Assembly (NCBI RefSeq): GCF_000235425.2
Contig: NZ_KI912266.1
Span: 1,812,154 to 1,876,153, forward strand
From: Pseudofrankia saprophytica
GTDB lineage: Bacteria; Actinomycetota; Actinomycetes; Frankiales; Frankiaceae
Direction of reading: 5' to 3'
Length of the DNA stretch: 64,000 nucleotides
The translations under genes were made by a program, and so were the position numbers. Under the pieces are notes generated by a model. That model was not told where the DNA came from and did no database searches. It saw nothing but the letters and a program-made list of their open reading frames with translations. Shown one piece after another: positions 1 to 8,790 of this stretch. Each line of letters begins with the position of its first letter. Within the stretch, counting starts at the first letter, position 1.

Positions 1-688
1 GGCGCTGGGGACGTCCACCGCCGTCGCTCGGCGCGCCCGCGCCGGAGCCGCCGGCGGTCAGCAGTCGCTCCAGCTCGCCCACGGCCTTGGAGGTCTGGCT
101 CTTCACCGTGCCGACCGAGATGCCCAACCAGTCGGCCGTCTCCGCCTCGGACAGGTCGAGCCCGTAGCGCAGGACCACGCACTGGCGCTTGCGGTGCGGC
201 AGCTGGTCGAGCGCCCACCGCAGGAGCATTGCCTGCGGCACGTCCGGCTCACTGGTCGTCGAGGTCCCCGGCTGCCTGCCCACCCTGGCGAGCAGGTTGC
301 GCTGCCGGACGTGACGGCGGATCTGGCTGGCGGCGAGGTTCGCGACGCTGCGCCGAACGTAGGCCAGCGGGTTCTCCGCCGCCTGGACCCGGTCCCAGTG
401 CATCCAGGCGGAGGTAAGCGCGTCGGCGGTGATGTCCTCCGCGTCCTCCTTGTTGCCGGTGAGCAGGAGCGCGAGCCTGGCGAGGTCCCGGTGGTGATTC
501 TCGAAAAAGGCCTCGAAGGCGGCCCGGGCCGTCCGCTGGCTCTCGGGAGTCCGGAGATGCTCTGGAGTCGGGAGATGCTCAGAAGCCCGGGGGTTTCCCG
601 GGATTCGCGAGTCATCGGCTTCGTGAGGGTCTTCGGTGTCGCTGAGGTCCTCGGTGTCGCGGAGGCTCTCGGTGTCGTCGAGATACAC
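1..688 (-). CDS. SigE-family RNA polymerase sigma factor, 3' end off the window
   Basis: ECF-type sigma-70 factor that would direct core RNA polymerase to a specific promoter set. The visible 229 codons have a sigma region 2 at about residues 58-120 (FEAFFENHHRDLARLALLLT, then an LAYVRRSVAN stretch) and a sigma region 4 helix-turn-helix near the end (LPHRKRQCVVLRYGLDLSEAE, TADWLGISVGTVKSQ). The start is GTG at 688, preceded by GGGGAG six bases upstream. The first ~55 residues are an acidic, repetitive extension (DTE-x-L and TPE-x-L repeats) before the conserved domain. The stop is beyond base 1. It is divergent from the ABC gene at 1027. No anti-sigma gene is visible. The family is sure; its regulon is unknown. 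Confidence 0.9.
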   Translation of the reverse strand, partial: MYLDDTESLRDTEDLSDTEDPHEADDSRIPGNPRASEHLPTPEHLRTPESQRTARAAFEAFFENHHRDLARLALLLTGNKEDAEDITADALTSAWMHWDRVQAAENPLAYVRRSVANLAASQIRRHVRQRNLLARVGRQPGTSTTSEPDVPQAMLLRWALDQLPHRKRQCVVLRYGLDLSEAETADWLGISVGTVKSQTSKAVGELERLLTAGGSGAGAPSDGGGRPQR

Positions 689-1026
689 GGCACGCTCCCC
701 ACGGCTTGTCGGGCTGGCCGCACGGTACCCCGTCTTGGTCATCGCGCAGAAGTCCGGCAGAGCCACCTATCGGTCACCGACCCGGAAATTCATCAGATAT
801 GGGCGAAAATCTGGGCTACTGGAGCTTTACATGGCGGCCACGATCTGCAGGTGCCATGGCGTCGGCGTCGCGCGCCGGGCGAGCCCGGCCATATGATCAT
901 CGTGGTGTCGACGTGGTTCCGTCGTCGCCCGGGGTGGTCCCCTCGTGGCCTGGCCCGGGAACGGAGCCGGGGTCGGCCGGCAATACCCTGAGCCGGGTTG
1001 GCAATCGCCAGTTACGGGAGGGTTGT
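689..1026. promoter_or_regulatory. Divergent intergenic region between sigma factor and ABC exporter
   Basis: No gene seen. This 338 bp separates the divergent sigma factor and ABC exporter and should hold both promoters. It includes a less GC-rich patch around 770-840. The ABC gene has a GGGAGGG ribosome site at 1016-1022. I could not name a promoter class with confidence. Confidence 0.5.
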
Positions 1027-3078
1027 GTGAGCAGGCCGGTGATTTTTGGTCGTCCCGCCTCGGGCCTGGCCGCGCCACCGATCGTCCCGCCGGTCGACAA
1101 TCCCTCGGGTTCAGGGACTTCGAGCCCGTCGGACGGGCGTGGCCAGCGGTTGTCGAGTGCCGTCACCCGGTGGCATGCCCGAGCGGTCGCACGGCTCACC
1201 GGGGCGCCCGCGGCCGTCCGCGCCGAGCAGTTCTTCGCCGACCAGGGCCGGGCGATCGCCGCGCTGCTCCTGCTGTCGGTGACCGGTTCGCTCGCGGTAG
1301 CCGGTGGGCCTTTCATAGTGCGGCGGCTCGTCGACGATGCGCTGCCCACCGGAAAGGTCGGCGACCTTGTGCCGCCGGTATTGATGCTCTGTGGTCTCTT
1401 GGTGTTCGAGTCGGCGGTGCTAGCGGCCCGGATGAAGTTGATCGCGCGGCTCGGCGGCCTGCTGACGGTGCGGATCAGGCAGGCGGTGAACTCCCACCTG
1501 CAGCGACTGCCCTTCTCGTTCTTCCCCCGCGCCCAGCAGGGCGAGGTGATGACCGTGTTGTCCACCGACGTCGTCGACGCGCAGAACGCCGTCTCGGCCA
1601 CCACCCAGGCGGTGGTCTGCCGCGCCGCGGACATCGTCGTCGGCCTGGTCGTCATCTTCACGCTGGACTGGCGGCTGAGCCTCGCGGTGATGGTGTTCGC
1701 CCCGGCCACCCTCACGATCATCAGGGGCGGCCGGCGTCGGCTCGGCGCGCTGTCCAACCGCCGGCGCGAGCTCGACGGCACCCTGATGGCCCGGGTCGCC
1801 GACAGCGCGTCGGTCTCCGGGGCGCTGCACGTGCGCCTCTTCGACCGCGCCGGCTACGAGGAGGAGCGCTTCGACGCGTCGGCGGCCGAGGTGCTCGCGG
1901 CGACCCGGGAGGAGGCCCGGCTGACCTCGCGCGTCCGCTTCCTGGTGAACCTCGGGCTGGTCGCCACGATGATGGTGGTCGTCACGCTCGGAGCGGTGCT
2001 CGTCTCCGGTGGCCAGACGTCCCTGGGCACGGTCGCGGCGCTCGGCGGCGCGCTGCTGGTCTCGTTCGGGCCGCTGTCGACCGCCGTCAGCCTGCGTTCC
2101 GAGCTCGCCGGCGCCGGCGCGTCCTTCACGCGGATCTTCGCCCTGCTGGACACCCCCGCCGAGGTCCCGCCGGCCAGCCCGTACCCGCGGGCCACGGCCC
2201 AGCCTCGCGGGTCGATGACGCCGCCGGCCTCCGTGCCGGGCGCGCGGCCGTCCGCCGGGGTCTCGCTCGCGCTCGGCGGCGGCGTCGAACTCGCGCTGGA
2301 CGACGTCTGGTTCTCCTACGACCTCGCCGACGCCAGTGGCCGCGCCGACTCGCCGCGCGCCGCCGCGGGAGCTGGCCTCGGCGCCGAGGCAGGTGAGCCG
2401 GAATGGAGCCTGCGGGGGGTCAGCCTGCGGGTGGCCCCCGGCACGACGGCGGCCGTGGTCGGCGCGAGCGGGGCCGGCAAGACGACGATCACCTACCTGG
2501 CCGCCGGCCTGTACCGGCCCCAGCGCGGCGCGGTGCGCCTCAGCGGCGTGCCGCTGGCCGAGCTGGCTCCCAGCGAGCTGCACCGCGTCGTCGGCGTCGT
2601 CCCGCAGGATCCACACCTGTTCCACGACACGATCGCGGCGAACCTGCGCTACGGCCGGCTGGACGCGACCGACGGCGAGCTGCGGGCCGCGCTGGAGGCG
2701 GCCTGCCTGGGCGCCCTGCTCGAGCGGCTGCCCGAAGGGCTGGCGACCCGGGTGGGCGCGCGCGGTTACCGGCTTTCCGGCGGGGAGCGCCAGCGGCTGG
2801 CGATCGCCCGGGTACTGCTGCAGTCCCCGGAGGTGCTGGTCCTCGACGAGGCGACGTCCGCGCTCGACAGCGTCTCGGAGCTCGCGGTGCGCGAGGCCCT
2901 CGACGCCCTGTCGGTCGGGCGGACCACGCTCGTCATCGCGCACCGGCTCTCGACCGTGCGCGACGCCGACCGGATCTACGTCCTCGACCACGGCCAGGTC
3001 GTCGAGGACGGCACCCATGACGCCCTGCTAGCCGACGACGGCGCCTACGCGCGCCTCTACCGCCCCGCCTCCGCATAG
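1027..3078 (+). CDS. ABC exporter half-transporter (fused membrane and ATPase domains)
   Basis: Type I ABC exporter subunit of 683 residues that would act in the inner membrane as a homo- or heterodimer; substrate unknown. A ~60-residue Pro/Ser-rich N-terminus precedes six predicted membrane helices. The nucleotide-binding domain has Walker A GASGAGKTT at about residue 478, Q-loop VPQDPHLF, signature LSGGERQRLA at about 583, Walker B VLVLDEATSALD at about 605 and the H-loop IAHRLSTV. An Ala/Gly-rich insert of ~25 residues sits just before Walker A. GTG at 1027 was chosen because GGGAGGG lies just upstream; the frame is open back to 706 but that part does not look like protein. There is no partner ABC gene beside it. 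Confidence 0.9.
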   Translation: MSRPVIFGRPASGLAAPPIVPPVDNPSGSGTSSPSDGRGQRLSSAVTRWHARAVARLTGAPAAVRAEQFFADQGRAIAALLLLSVTGSLAVAGGPFIVRRLVDDALPTGKVGDLVPPVLMLCGLLVFESAVLAARMKLIARLGGLLTVRIRQAVNSHLQRLPFSFFPRAQQGEVMTVLSTDVVDAQNAVSATTQAVVCRAADIVVGLVVIFTLDWRLSLAVMVFAPATLTIIRGGRRRLGALSNRRRELDGTLMARVADSASVSGALHVRLFDRAGYEEERFDASAAEVLAATREEARLTSRVRFLVNLGLVATMMVVVTLGAVLVSGGQTSLGTVAALGGALLVSFGPLSTAVSLRSELAGAGASFTRIFALLDTPAEVPPASPYPRATAQPRGSMTPPASVPGARPSAGVSLALGGGVELALDDVWFSYDLADASGRADSPRAAAGAGLGAEAGEPEWSLRGVSLRVAPGTTAAVVGASGAGKTTITYLAAGLYRPQRGAVRLSGVPLAELAPSELHRVVGVVPQDPHLFHDTIAANLRYGRLDATDGELRAALEAACLGALLERLPEGLATRVGARGYRLSGGERQRLAIARVLLQSPEVLVLDEATSALDSVSELAVREALDALSVGRTTLVIAHRLSTVRDADRIYVLDHGQVVEDGTHDALLADDGAYARLYRPASA

Positions 3079-3169
3079 CCGCCCGCGGCCCGGTCGACCC
3101 TGGCGGTCGGCCGCGTGGCGGGCGCTCGGGTGGCGGGTGGTCGGCGCTCGGTGGTGGGCGGTAGAGCGG

Positions 3170-3418
3170 TTAGACCGGTTCGGGCTCGGGTGTCTCCGGC
3201 GCGGGCTCGGTGTACGGCGACGGCTCGTGCGGGGCGGGCGGCAGGCCATCCGGATCGTCGGGCAGCAGCGGACCGGGATCGTCCGGGATCGGCATGTTGG
3301 GGTCCAAGGGCGGCGGCGGACCGTCCGGCCGGGGCCGGACCGTCCGCGGATGGGAGACCCACGGGGCGTTCGACCGGCCTGGCCAAACGAGAAACCGTGT
3401 CTCCGCCTGCGCGCACAT
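3170..3418 (-). CDS. Possible small Pro/Asp-rich protein, unknown function
   Basis: 82-codon minus-strand frame between the convergent ABC gene and the oxidoreductase. Its C-terminal half is strongly Pro/Asp/Glu-rich (runs such as PDGPPPPLDPN and PDDPGPLLPDDPDG), ending PEPEPV. Start ATG at 3418 with AAGG about 8 bases upstream; an in-frame ATG at 3553 would lengthen it. I recognise no family. The ordered composition argues for a real gene; low-complexity shadow translation is the alternative. Confidence 0.4.
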   Translation of the reverse strand: MCAQAETRFLVWPGRSNAPWVSHPRTVRPRPDGPPPPLDPNMPIPDDPGPLLPDDPDGLPPAPHEPSPYTEPAPETPEPEPV

Positions 3419-3581
3419 GAGATCCGCCTTACCCGTCGCGTCGGTGCTGAAACATCCCGTCTCACCAGGAACGACTGTCCTCCAAGCCCTGTCCCCGTTC
3501 CGCGAGGCGGCGCGTCTGGCCCGGATGACCTCACTGCCGGGGCGCTCGCCCACCCGGCGGCCTTGCCTCTACGGTGGCCAG

Positions 3582-4571
3582 GTGTACGCGGTCACGATGA
3601 CAAGCCCAGGCGGCCCCGAGGTCCTCGAGTGGCGCGAGGTGGACGACCCGGCCGGCCCCGGGCCGGGCGAGGTCGCCATCGACGTGGTCGCCACCGCCGT
3701 CAACCGGGCTGACCTGCTGCAACGCCAGGGCTTCTACGCGCCGCCGCCGGGTGCGTCCGACATCCTGGGCCTCGAGTGCTCCGGCCGGGTCGCGGCCCTC
3801 GGACCCGGCGTCGAGGGCTGGGCGGTGGGCGACGAGGTGTGCGCGCTGCTCTCCGGCGGCGGGTACTCGACTCGGGTCGTCGTGCCCGCGGGCCAGGTGC
3901 TGCCGGTGCCCGCCGGCGTCGACCTGGTCACGGCGGGCGGGCTGCCCGAGGTCACCTCGACCGTCTACTCGACGGTGTTCCAGCGGGCGGCGCTCGCCGA
4001 CGGTGAGACGTTCCTGGTCCACGGCGGCGCCTCCGGGATCGGCACGTTCGCCATCCAGGCGGTGCGGGCGCTGCGTCCGAAGGCGTTCATCGCGACCACC
4101 GCCGGCACGCCGGACAAGCTCGCGCGCTGCCGCGAGCTCGGCGCCGACCTCGCGATCTCCTACCGGGACGACGACTTCGTCGCCCGGGTGAAGGACGCCA
4201 CCGGTGGGCGCGGTGCCGACGTCATCCTCGACAACATGGGCGCGAAGTACCTCGCCCGCAACGTCGACGCGCTCGCGCCCGACGGCCGGCTGGTGGTGAT
4301 CGGCCTGCAGGGCGGTGTCAAGGCCGAGCTGAACCTGTCGGCGCTGCTGGTCAAGCGTGCCTCGGTGCACGCGATGTCGTTGCGGCACCGGCCGGCGGAG
4401 CAGAAGGCGGCGATCGTGGCCGGGGTCCGGGCGGAGGTCTGGCCGGCGTTCACGGCGGGTTCGATCCGCCCGGTCATCGACCGGGTGCTTCCGCTGCCCG
4501 AGGCGGCCGAGGCCCATCGGGTCGTCGACTCCCTCGGCCACGTCGGCAAGGTTCTGCTGCGAGTCCCCTGA
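3582..4571 (+). CDS. NAD(P)H:quinone oxidoreductase, zinc-less MDR family
   Basis: Medium-chain dehydrogenase/reductase of the quinone oxidoreductase type, 329 residues, the usual length. It has the N-terminal GroES-like fold (GPGEVAIDVVATAVNRADLLQRQG; no structural zinc cysteines) and a Rossmann nucleotide site (HGGASGIGTFAIQ at about residues 146-158). The family reduces quinones or related enones with NADPH. The start is GTG at 3582 (VYAVTMTSPGG); an upstream open frame to 3210 is not protein-like. The gene runs in the direction of bpa, 156 bp downstream. No cofactor partner gene is nearby. Confidence 0.88.
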   Translation: MYAVTMTSPGGPEVLEWREVDDPAGPGPGEVAIDVVATAVNRADLLQRQGFYAPPPGASDILGLECSGRVAALGPGVEGWAVGDEVCALLSGGGYSTRVVVPAGQVLPVPAGVDLVTAGGLPEVTSTVYSTVFQRAALADGETFLVHGGASGIGTFAIQAVRALRPKAFIATTAGTPDKLARCRELGADLAISYRDDDFVARVKDATGGRGADVILDNMGAKYLARNVDALAPDGRLVVIGLQGGVKAELNLSALLVKRASVHAMSLRHRPAEQKAAIVAGVRAEVWPAFTAGSIRPVIDRVLPLPEAAEAHRVVDSLGHVGKVLLRVP

Positions 4572-4587
4572 CGACCTCGCGGCGACC

Positions 4588-4734
4588 ACAGCATGCAGGA
4601 TGGTGGACATGACGGCTGCTTCCCCGCCGATTTTTGCTGGGGCAAAACTCGGGGGGGACCCCTCGCCTGACTTGAGGTGGAAGATCCATTTCGTTGTCTT
4701 GCCGCGACAGCATGCAGGATGGTGAACATGACGG
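4588..4734. repeat. 28-bp direct repeat duplicating the bpa start region
   Basis: Bases 4588-4615 and 4707-4734 are the same 28-mer with one mismatch (position 19, G/A): ACAGCATGCAGGATGGT, then GRACATGACGG. The second copy contains the bpa ribosome site and ATG (4728); the first contains an equivalent AGGATGG and ATG (4609). The copies are offset by 119 bp. Between them is a small hairpin TTTTGC-tggg-GCAAAA near 4634-4649. Confidence 0.9.
4609..4725 (+). CDS. Possible 38-codon leader ORF ahead of bpa
   Basis: ATG at 4609 has the same upstream sequence (AGGATGG, 6-base spacing) as the bpa start. The frame runs 38 codons and its TGA (4723-4725) lies two bases before the bpa ATG at 4728, an arrangement that would allow translational coupling. 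The peptide (starting MTAASPPIFAGAKLGG) matches nothing I know. It may be a duplication by-product, a regulatory upstream ORF, or untranslated. Confidence 0.25.
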   Translation: MTAASPPIFAGAKLGGDPSPDLRWKIHFVVLPRQHAGW

Positions 4735-5288
4735 ATCAACCGGAACAGCGGGTGGTGATCGTGGGACCTGACGGGCGGCTGCAGGAGTCGCTGGAGGGTC
4801 TCGGAACCGGGGTCGGCCGCGGGCGCCAGGGGGGTGGCGACGGGGAGAACGTCGACGGCGCGTCCGTCCGCTCCGCGCTGTCCTCGATGGTCTCGCAGCC
4901 GGACAAGGTCATGCGGATCGGCACCATGATCAAGCAGCTGCTGGAGGAGGTGCGGTCCGCGCCGCTGGACGAGGCCAGCCGGTTGCGCCTGCGCGAGATC
5001 CACCGCAGCTCGATCCGCGAGCTCTCCGACGGGCTCGCGCCGGAGCTGAAGGAGGAGCTCGACCGGCTCACGCTGCCGTTCGAGGAGAACCACACGCCGA
5101 GCGACAGCGAACTGCGGATCGCGCAGGCCCAGCTGGTCGGCTGGCTCGAAGGGCTGTTCCACGGCCTGCAGACGGCGCTGTTCGCGCAGCAGATGGCCGC
5201 CCGCGCCCAGTTGGAGGAGATGCGCCGACGCGCCCTCCCCGGCGGCCAGCCCCGAGAGGAAGGCTTCGGCGGCGGCACCTATCTCTAG
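4728..5288 (+). CDS. bpa: Bacterial proteasome activator (Bpa/PafE)
   Basis: ATP-independent ring-shaped activator of the actinobacterial 20S proteasome, 186 residues, close to the mycobacterial length. The conserved core is easily recognised (QPDKVMRIGTMIKQLLEEV, DGLAPELKEELDRLTLPF, LRIAQAQLVGWLEGLFHGLQ, TALFAQQMAARAQLEEMR), and the C-terminus ends GGTYL, the docking tail that in family members (GQYL) inserts into proteasome alpha-ring pockets. The ~45-residue N-terminus is Gly/Asp-rich and poorly conserved, as in relatives. Start ATG at 4728 with AGGATGG upstream. Proteasome subunits are not in this window. The gene is convergent with tldE, 14 bp between stops. Confidence 0.95.
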   Translation: MTDQPEQRVVIVGPDGRLQESLEGLGTGVGRGRQGGGDGENVDGASVRSALSSMVSQPDKVMRIGTMIKQLLEEVRSAPLDEASRLRLREIHRSSIRELSDGLAPELKEELDRLTLPFEENHTPSDSELRIAQAQLVGWLEGLFHGLQTALFAQQMAARAQLEEMRRRALPGGQPREEGFGGGTYL

Positions 5289-5308
5289 TCAGCTATCTCT
5301 AGTCAGCT
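5281..5308. repeat. Perfect 14-bp tandem duplication at the bpa/tldE junction
   Basis: ATCTCTAGTCAGCT occurs twice head to tail (5281-5294, 5295-5308). Copy 1 carries the last bpa codons and its TAG; copy 2 carries the tldE stop (TCA at 5303-5305 on the plus strand). Confidence 0.95.
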
Positions 5309-6733
5309 CGCGGGACTGACCGAGCTCATGTGGAAGTCGGGTACGCGGATGGCCGGCATGCGGCTCAGCTTGAACCAGTCGGCCCATTCGCGGCCCAGAG
5401 TGCGGGTCGTGGCGCCGATCTCGGCGATCCGGCCGAGCAGGCTCACCGGGGACTCGTTGAACCGGAAGTTGTTCACGACCCCGGCGACCTCGCCGTTCTC
5501 GACGAGGTAGACGCCGTCCCTGGTCAGCCCGGTCAGGAGCAGGACCTCCGGATCCACCTCGCGGATGTACCACAGGCAGGTGAGCAGCAGTCCGCGTTTG
5601 GTCGAGGCGACCATCTCGTCCAGCGTGGCCGTGCCGCCGCCGTCCATCGTCAGGTTGTCGATGAACGGCGTGGCGGTGGTGCCGGCGGCGCGGGCGGAGG
5701 CGCGGGTGTGCACCAGCGTGGCGAGCTTGCCGTCCTCGAACCAGTCCGTCCGGCCGAGCGCGAGCCCGTTGTCGAACACGCTCGACGTCGCCGACGAGTG
5801 GCCGGAGGAGACGAACGGCGTGCAGGACAGCTCGGGATCGGCGGGGTCGCTGAACAACCGCAGGCCGGTCGGGCCGAAGGCCTCCCCAAGCCGGGTGCCT
5901 CCGCCAGCGCGGCTGAAGACCGTGCGTCCCTCGGCGGCATCCCGCCCCGCGGCCGACCAGTAGGCGTCGAGGATCAGATCCGAGACCGCCGACGGCGGCA
6001 GCAGCGTCTCGTACCTGCCCGCCGGGAGCTCCATCGAGCGGGCACACCAACCCAGGCGGCGGCGCAGCTCGGCATCCGTCGCGGCGACGTCGACATCGGC
6101 GAAGTCGTGCGTCGACTGGCCGTGCCACACCGAACCGCCGGGCTGCCCGTTCTTGGCGTTCCACTCGACGGAGCCGGTCGGCTGGCTGTGCCGCAGCCGC
6201 ACCCCGGTCGACGTGCCGAGCCAGGTGGTCGTCACGTCGTGCTCGGCGAAGCCGTAAAGCGCTCGGCCCTCCGCCCTGGCCGCGCGCAGCGCCTCGCCGA
6301 GGTCGGCGGCGAACGTCGAGAGCACCGCCGTCGACGTATGGCGGGCGGGCTCGTCGAAGGCGTCGTCGCCCGGCCCGGCCGTCGCGGTTCCCTGCTGGCC
6401 TGGAGCGAGCAGGTCCGCGAAGTCCTCGGCCTCGTCGGAGTCCTTCGCCGCCGTCTCCGACGCCCGGACGAGCTCGGTGAGCTTGTCGACGGCGATGCCC
6501 CCGGCCGTGCCGGAGTCGACCGAACTCACCGAGCTCACCGAGCGCACCCCGAACGAGCGGCCGACGATGCTGATCACGGTGACCGAGCGGTCGCGGGCGG
6601 CCCCGTTCGTCGTCAGGGTGTTGTTCGCCCAGCGCAGGTTCACGGTGCTCGACTCGCTGGCGATGACCACACAGCCATCGGCCCGCGAGGCGGCGAGCGC
6701 CCGCTCCACGATCTCGTGGGACGCCTCGGTCAC
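5303..6733 (-). CDS. tldE: TldE/PmbA-family metalloprotease subunit
   Basis: Partner subunit of the TldD/TldE heterodimeric protease, which in studied bacteria removes leaders from modified peptides and clears unfolded peptide. 476 residues from GTG at 6733, with GGGAGGA just upstream. It has the family N-terminal domain ([20 protein letters not shown]) and C-terminal beta-domain ([45 protein letters not shown]). It lacks an HExxxH motif, as TldE subunits do, so it should be the non-catalytic half. The tldD gene lies upstream on the same strand, 139 bp away, so both are probably co-transcribed. Confidence 0.9.
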   Translation of the reverse strand: MTEASHEIVERALAASRADGCVVIASESSTVNLRWANNTLTTNGAARDRSVTVISIVGRSFGVRSVSSVSSVDSGTAGGIAVDKLTELVRASETAAKDSDEAEDFADLLAPGQQGTATAGPGDDAFDEPARHTSTAVLSTFAADLGEALRAARAEGRALYGFAEHDVTTTWLGTSTGVRLRHSQPTGSVEWNAKNGQPGGSVWHGQSTHDFADVDVAATDAELRRRLGWCARSMELPAGRYETLLPPSAVSDLILDAYWSAAGRDAAEGRTVFSRAGGGTRLGEAFGPTGLRLFSDPADPELSCTPFVSSGHSSATSSVFDNGLALGRTDWFEDGKLATLVHTRASARAAGTTATPFIDNLTMDGGGTATLDEMVASTKRGLLLTCLWYIREVDPEVLLLTGLTRDGVYLVENGEVAGVVNNFRFNESPVSLLGRIAEIGATTRTLGREWADWFKLSRMPAIRVPDFHMSSVSPAS

Positions 6734-6872
6734 CAGAGTCCTCCCGTATACGTTCCCAGCGGGCTGCGAGCCCGGGTCAGTCCAGTGCCCGTCAGCGTCA
6801 GTCCAGCACCCGTCGAACCAGCACCCACCGAACGGCTGCCGGGGCGCTGAGGCGGCGGACTGGCGGGGCGGG

Positions 6873-8438
6873 TCACCGGCCCGCTTCGTGGCGGGTGTTG
6901 AGGATGTTGATGCCGCGGAACAGCGTCGACGGGGCGCCGTGGCTGACCGCGGCGACCTGGCCGGGCTGCCCTTTGCCGCAGTTGAACGCCCCGCCGAGCT
7001 GGTAGGTCTGCTCACCGCCAAGACCGTCGAGGGAGCCCCAGAAGTCGGTCGTCGTCGCCTGGTAGGCGACGTCGCGCAGCTGGCCGACGATGCGTCCCTT
7101 GCGGATCTCGTAGAAGCGCTGCCCGGTGAACTGGAAGTTGTAGCGCTGCATGTCGATCGACCAGCTCTTGTCGCCGACGACGTAGATCCCGCGGTTGACC
7201 CCGCTGATCAGCTCGGTGGTCGACGGCCCGCCGGGCGCGGCCGCCAGCGAGACGTTGGCCATCCGCTGGATGGGCACATGCCCCGGCGAGTCGGCGAACG
7301 CGCAGCCGTTGGACCGGGTGACACCGAGCCGGGCGGCGTTCGCCGCCGCCATCCGGCGGTCGAGCTGAAAACCGACGAGCGTGCCGCCGCGGACGATGTC
7401 CCAACGGCTGGTCGCCACGCCCTCGTCGTCGTAGCCGATGGTCGCGAGCGCGTGCGGGGCGGTCCGGTCGCCGGTGACGTTCATCAGCGGCGAGCCGTAA
7501 CGCAGAGTACCCAGCTTGTCCAGGGTGGCGAACGAAGTGCCGGCGTAGGCGGCCTCGTAGCCGAGCGCCCGGTCGAGTTCGGTGGCATGCCCGACGGACT
7601 CGTGGATCGTGAGCCACAGGTTCGACGGGTCGATCACCAGGTCATAGCGCCCAGGCTCGACCGACGACGCCTTCGCCTTCTCCGCCAGCAGACCCGGGAT
7701 CGTCTCGATCTCGGCGTCCCAGTCCCAGCAGCCGGCGGCCGATCCGGAGACCAGCCACTCCCAGCCCCGGCCCACCGGGGGAGCGATGGTGCGCATGGTC
7801 TCGAAGCCGCCGCCAGGGTCGACCCTGGTCGCCTCCAGCTGGCAGAGCACCCGCACCCGCTGCTGCGTCGTCGAGGTGCCGGCCAGGTCGGCGTAGTACT
7901 TGTTCTCCAGGACGGCGTTGAAATGGCCGTCGACGTGGTCGACGTCGGAGGAGCCGAGCAGCGTGCGGCACAGCCCGCCGATCCGGTCGACCTTCGCGCG
8001 CGCGTCGATGGCGAACGGGTTCACCGCGTAGGCGGACACCCAGGTGGCGTCGGCGTGTACCGGCTCGTCGGCGAGCTCGATCGGCTCGGAGTTCAGCGGC
8101 CGGGCGACCTTAGCGATCTCGACGGCCTCGCGGGCGACCCGGACGGCCTCGTCCACGGTCAGGTCGACGCCGGCGGCGAACCCCCAGGTCCCCTCGTGCA
8201 CGACCCGGACGGCGAAGCCGACGGTCGCGCCGTCGTGGCTGCTCTCCAGGTTGCCGTCTCGGAACGACAGCGACCCGTCACGCAGCCGCTCGATGCGGAT
8301 GTCGGCGTGGCTGGCGCCGAGATCACGGGCGGTCTGCAGGGCCGCGTCGGTGAGCGCCGCGCGTGGCAGGGCGAGGAACTCGGGGTCGACGTCGTGTGGC
8401 GGCGTCCCGGGCGCTCCCGGCGGGGCGGCTATCGGCAT
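6873..8438 (-). CDS. tldD: TldD-family zinc metalloprotease
   Basis: Catalytic partner of TldE, 521 residues. The zinc motif HESVGH is at about residue 280 (LTIHESVGHATELDRALG), followed by the conserved TGDRTAPHALATIGYDDEG and a Cys-containing C-terminal segment (GGAFNCGKGQPGQ) that in TldD supplies the third zinc ligand. Start chosen at ATG 8438, with AGGA seven bases upstream; a further in-frame ATG at 8492 would add 18 residues. It is first in a two-gene minus-strand unit with tldE. TldD/E matures several RiPPs elsewhere; whether it acts on the precursors at 28.9-29.5 kb is only a guess. Confidence 0.93.
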   Translation of the reverse strand: MPIAAPPGAPGTPPHDVDPEFLALPRAALTDAALQTARDLGASHADIRIERLRDGSLSFRDGNLESSHDGATVGFAVRVVHEGTWGFAAGVDLTVDEAVRVAREAVEIAKVARPLNSEPIELADEPVHADATWVSAYAVNPFAIDARAKVDRIGGLCRTLLGSSDVDHVDGHFNAVLENKYYADLAGTSTTQQRVRVLCQLEATRVDPGGGFETMRTIAPPVGRGWEWLVSGSAAGCWDWDAEIETIPGLLAEKAKASSVEPGRYDLVIDPSNLWLTIHESVGHATELDRALGYEAAYAGTSFATLDKLGTLRYGSPLMNVTGDRTAPHALATIGYDDEGVATSRWDIVRGGTLVGFQLDRRMAAANAARLGVTRSNGCAFADSPGHVPIQRMANVSLAAAPGGPSTTELISGVNRGIYVVGDKSWSIDMQRYNFQFTGQRFYEIRKGRIVGQLRDVAYQATTTDFWGSLDGLGGEQTYQLGGAFNCGKGQPGQVAAVSHGAPSTLFRGINILNTRHEAGR

Positions 8439-8522
8439 GCTCCCATCCTGGACCGTCCGCGCCGATACCGGTGAGTCGGGGACCTGCGGCACGGCGGCTC
8501 GCCACGCCTACTCGGACCGCTG

Positions 8523-8562
8523 ACCCGCCGACCCGGAGACCCGCCGACCCGCCGACCTCGGC
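8523..8562. repeat. Short degenerate repeats of a CCCGCCGAC unit
   Basis: Just upstream of tldD, the sequence repeats ACCCGCCGACC and a CGGAGACC variant several times. Simple repeat; no function assigned. Confidence 0.6.
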
Positions 8563-8641
8563 GGAGGCGCGGTCGCCCTGGCGCGGCCGCCCTGGACCGG
8601 CTCGTGGCGGTGTGGTCGACGGGAGGGGCCGGCCCGCGGCG

Positions 8642-8683
8642 GGCCCGCGGTGGTGCTGGGCGGCGCCAGCACCACCGCGGGCC
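8642..8683. terminator. 18-bp perfect hairpin, terminator-like
   Basis: GGCCCGCGGTGGTGCTGG pairs perfectly with 8666-8683 across a 6-base loop (GCGGCG). No T-tract follows, as is usual for high-GC actinobacteria. It sits between tldD and the minus-strand gene ending at 8831. Confidence 0.65.
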
Positions 8684-8725
8684 ACTCGGGCGTCGTTGCC
8701 CGGCACTCAACGCGGTCGGTGTCTT

Positions 8726-8756
8726 CCCTCGGCGCGTGCGGCACCCGCGCCGAGGG
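8726..8756. terminator. 11-bp hairpin, terminator-like
   Basis: CCCTCGGCGCG (8726-8736) pairs with CGCGCCGAGGG (8746-8756), with a 9-base loop. Second of three stacked hairpins after the gene ending at 8831. Confidence 0.5.
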
Positions 8757-8790
8757 CGGCTCAGGACGTGATCAGGGGAAGTACCTTGGC

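Noticed and set aside
706-1026. Upstream extension of the ABC exporter frame
   Set aside because: Trp/Arg/Pro-rich, overlaps the divergent promoter region, and the GTG at 1027 has a ribosome site.
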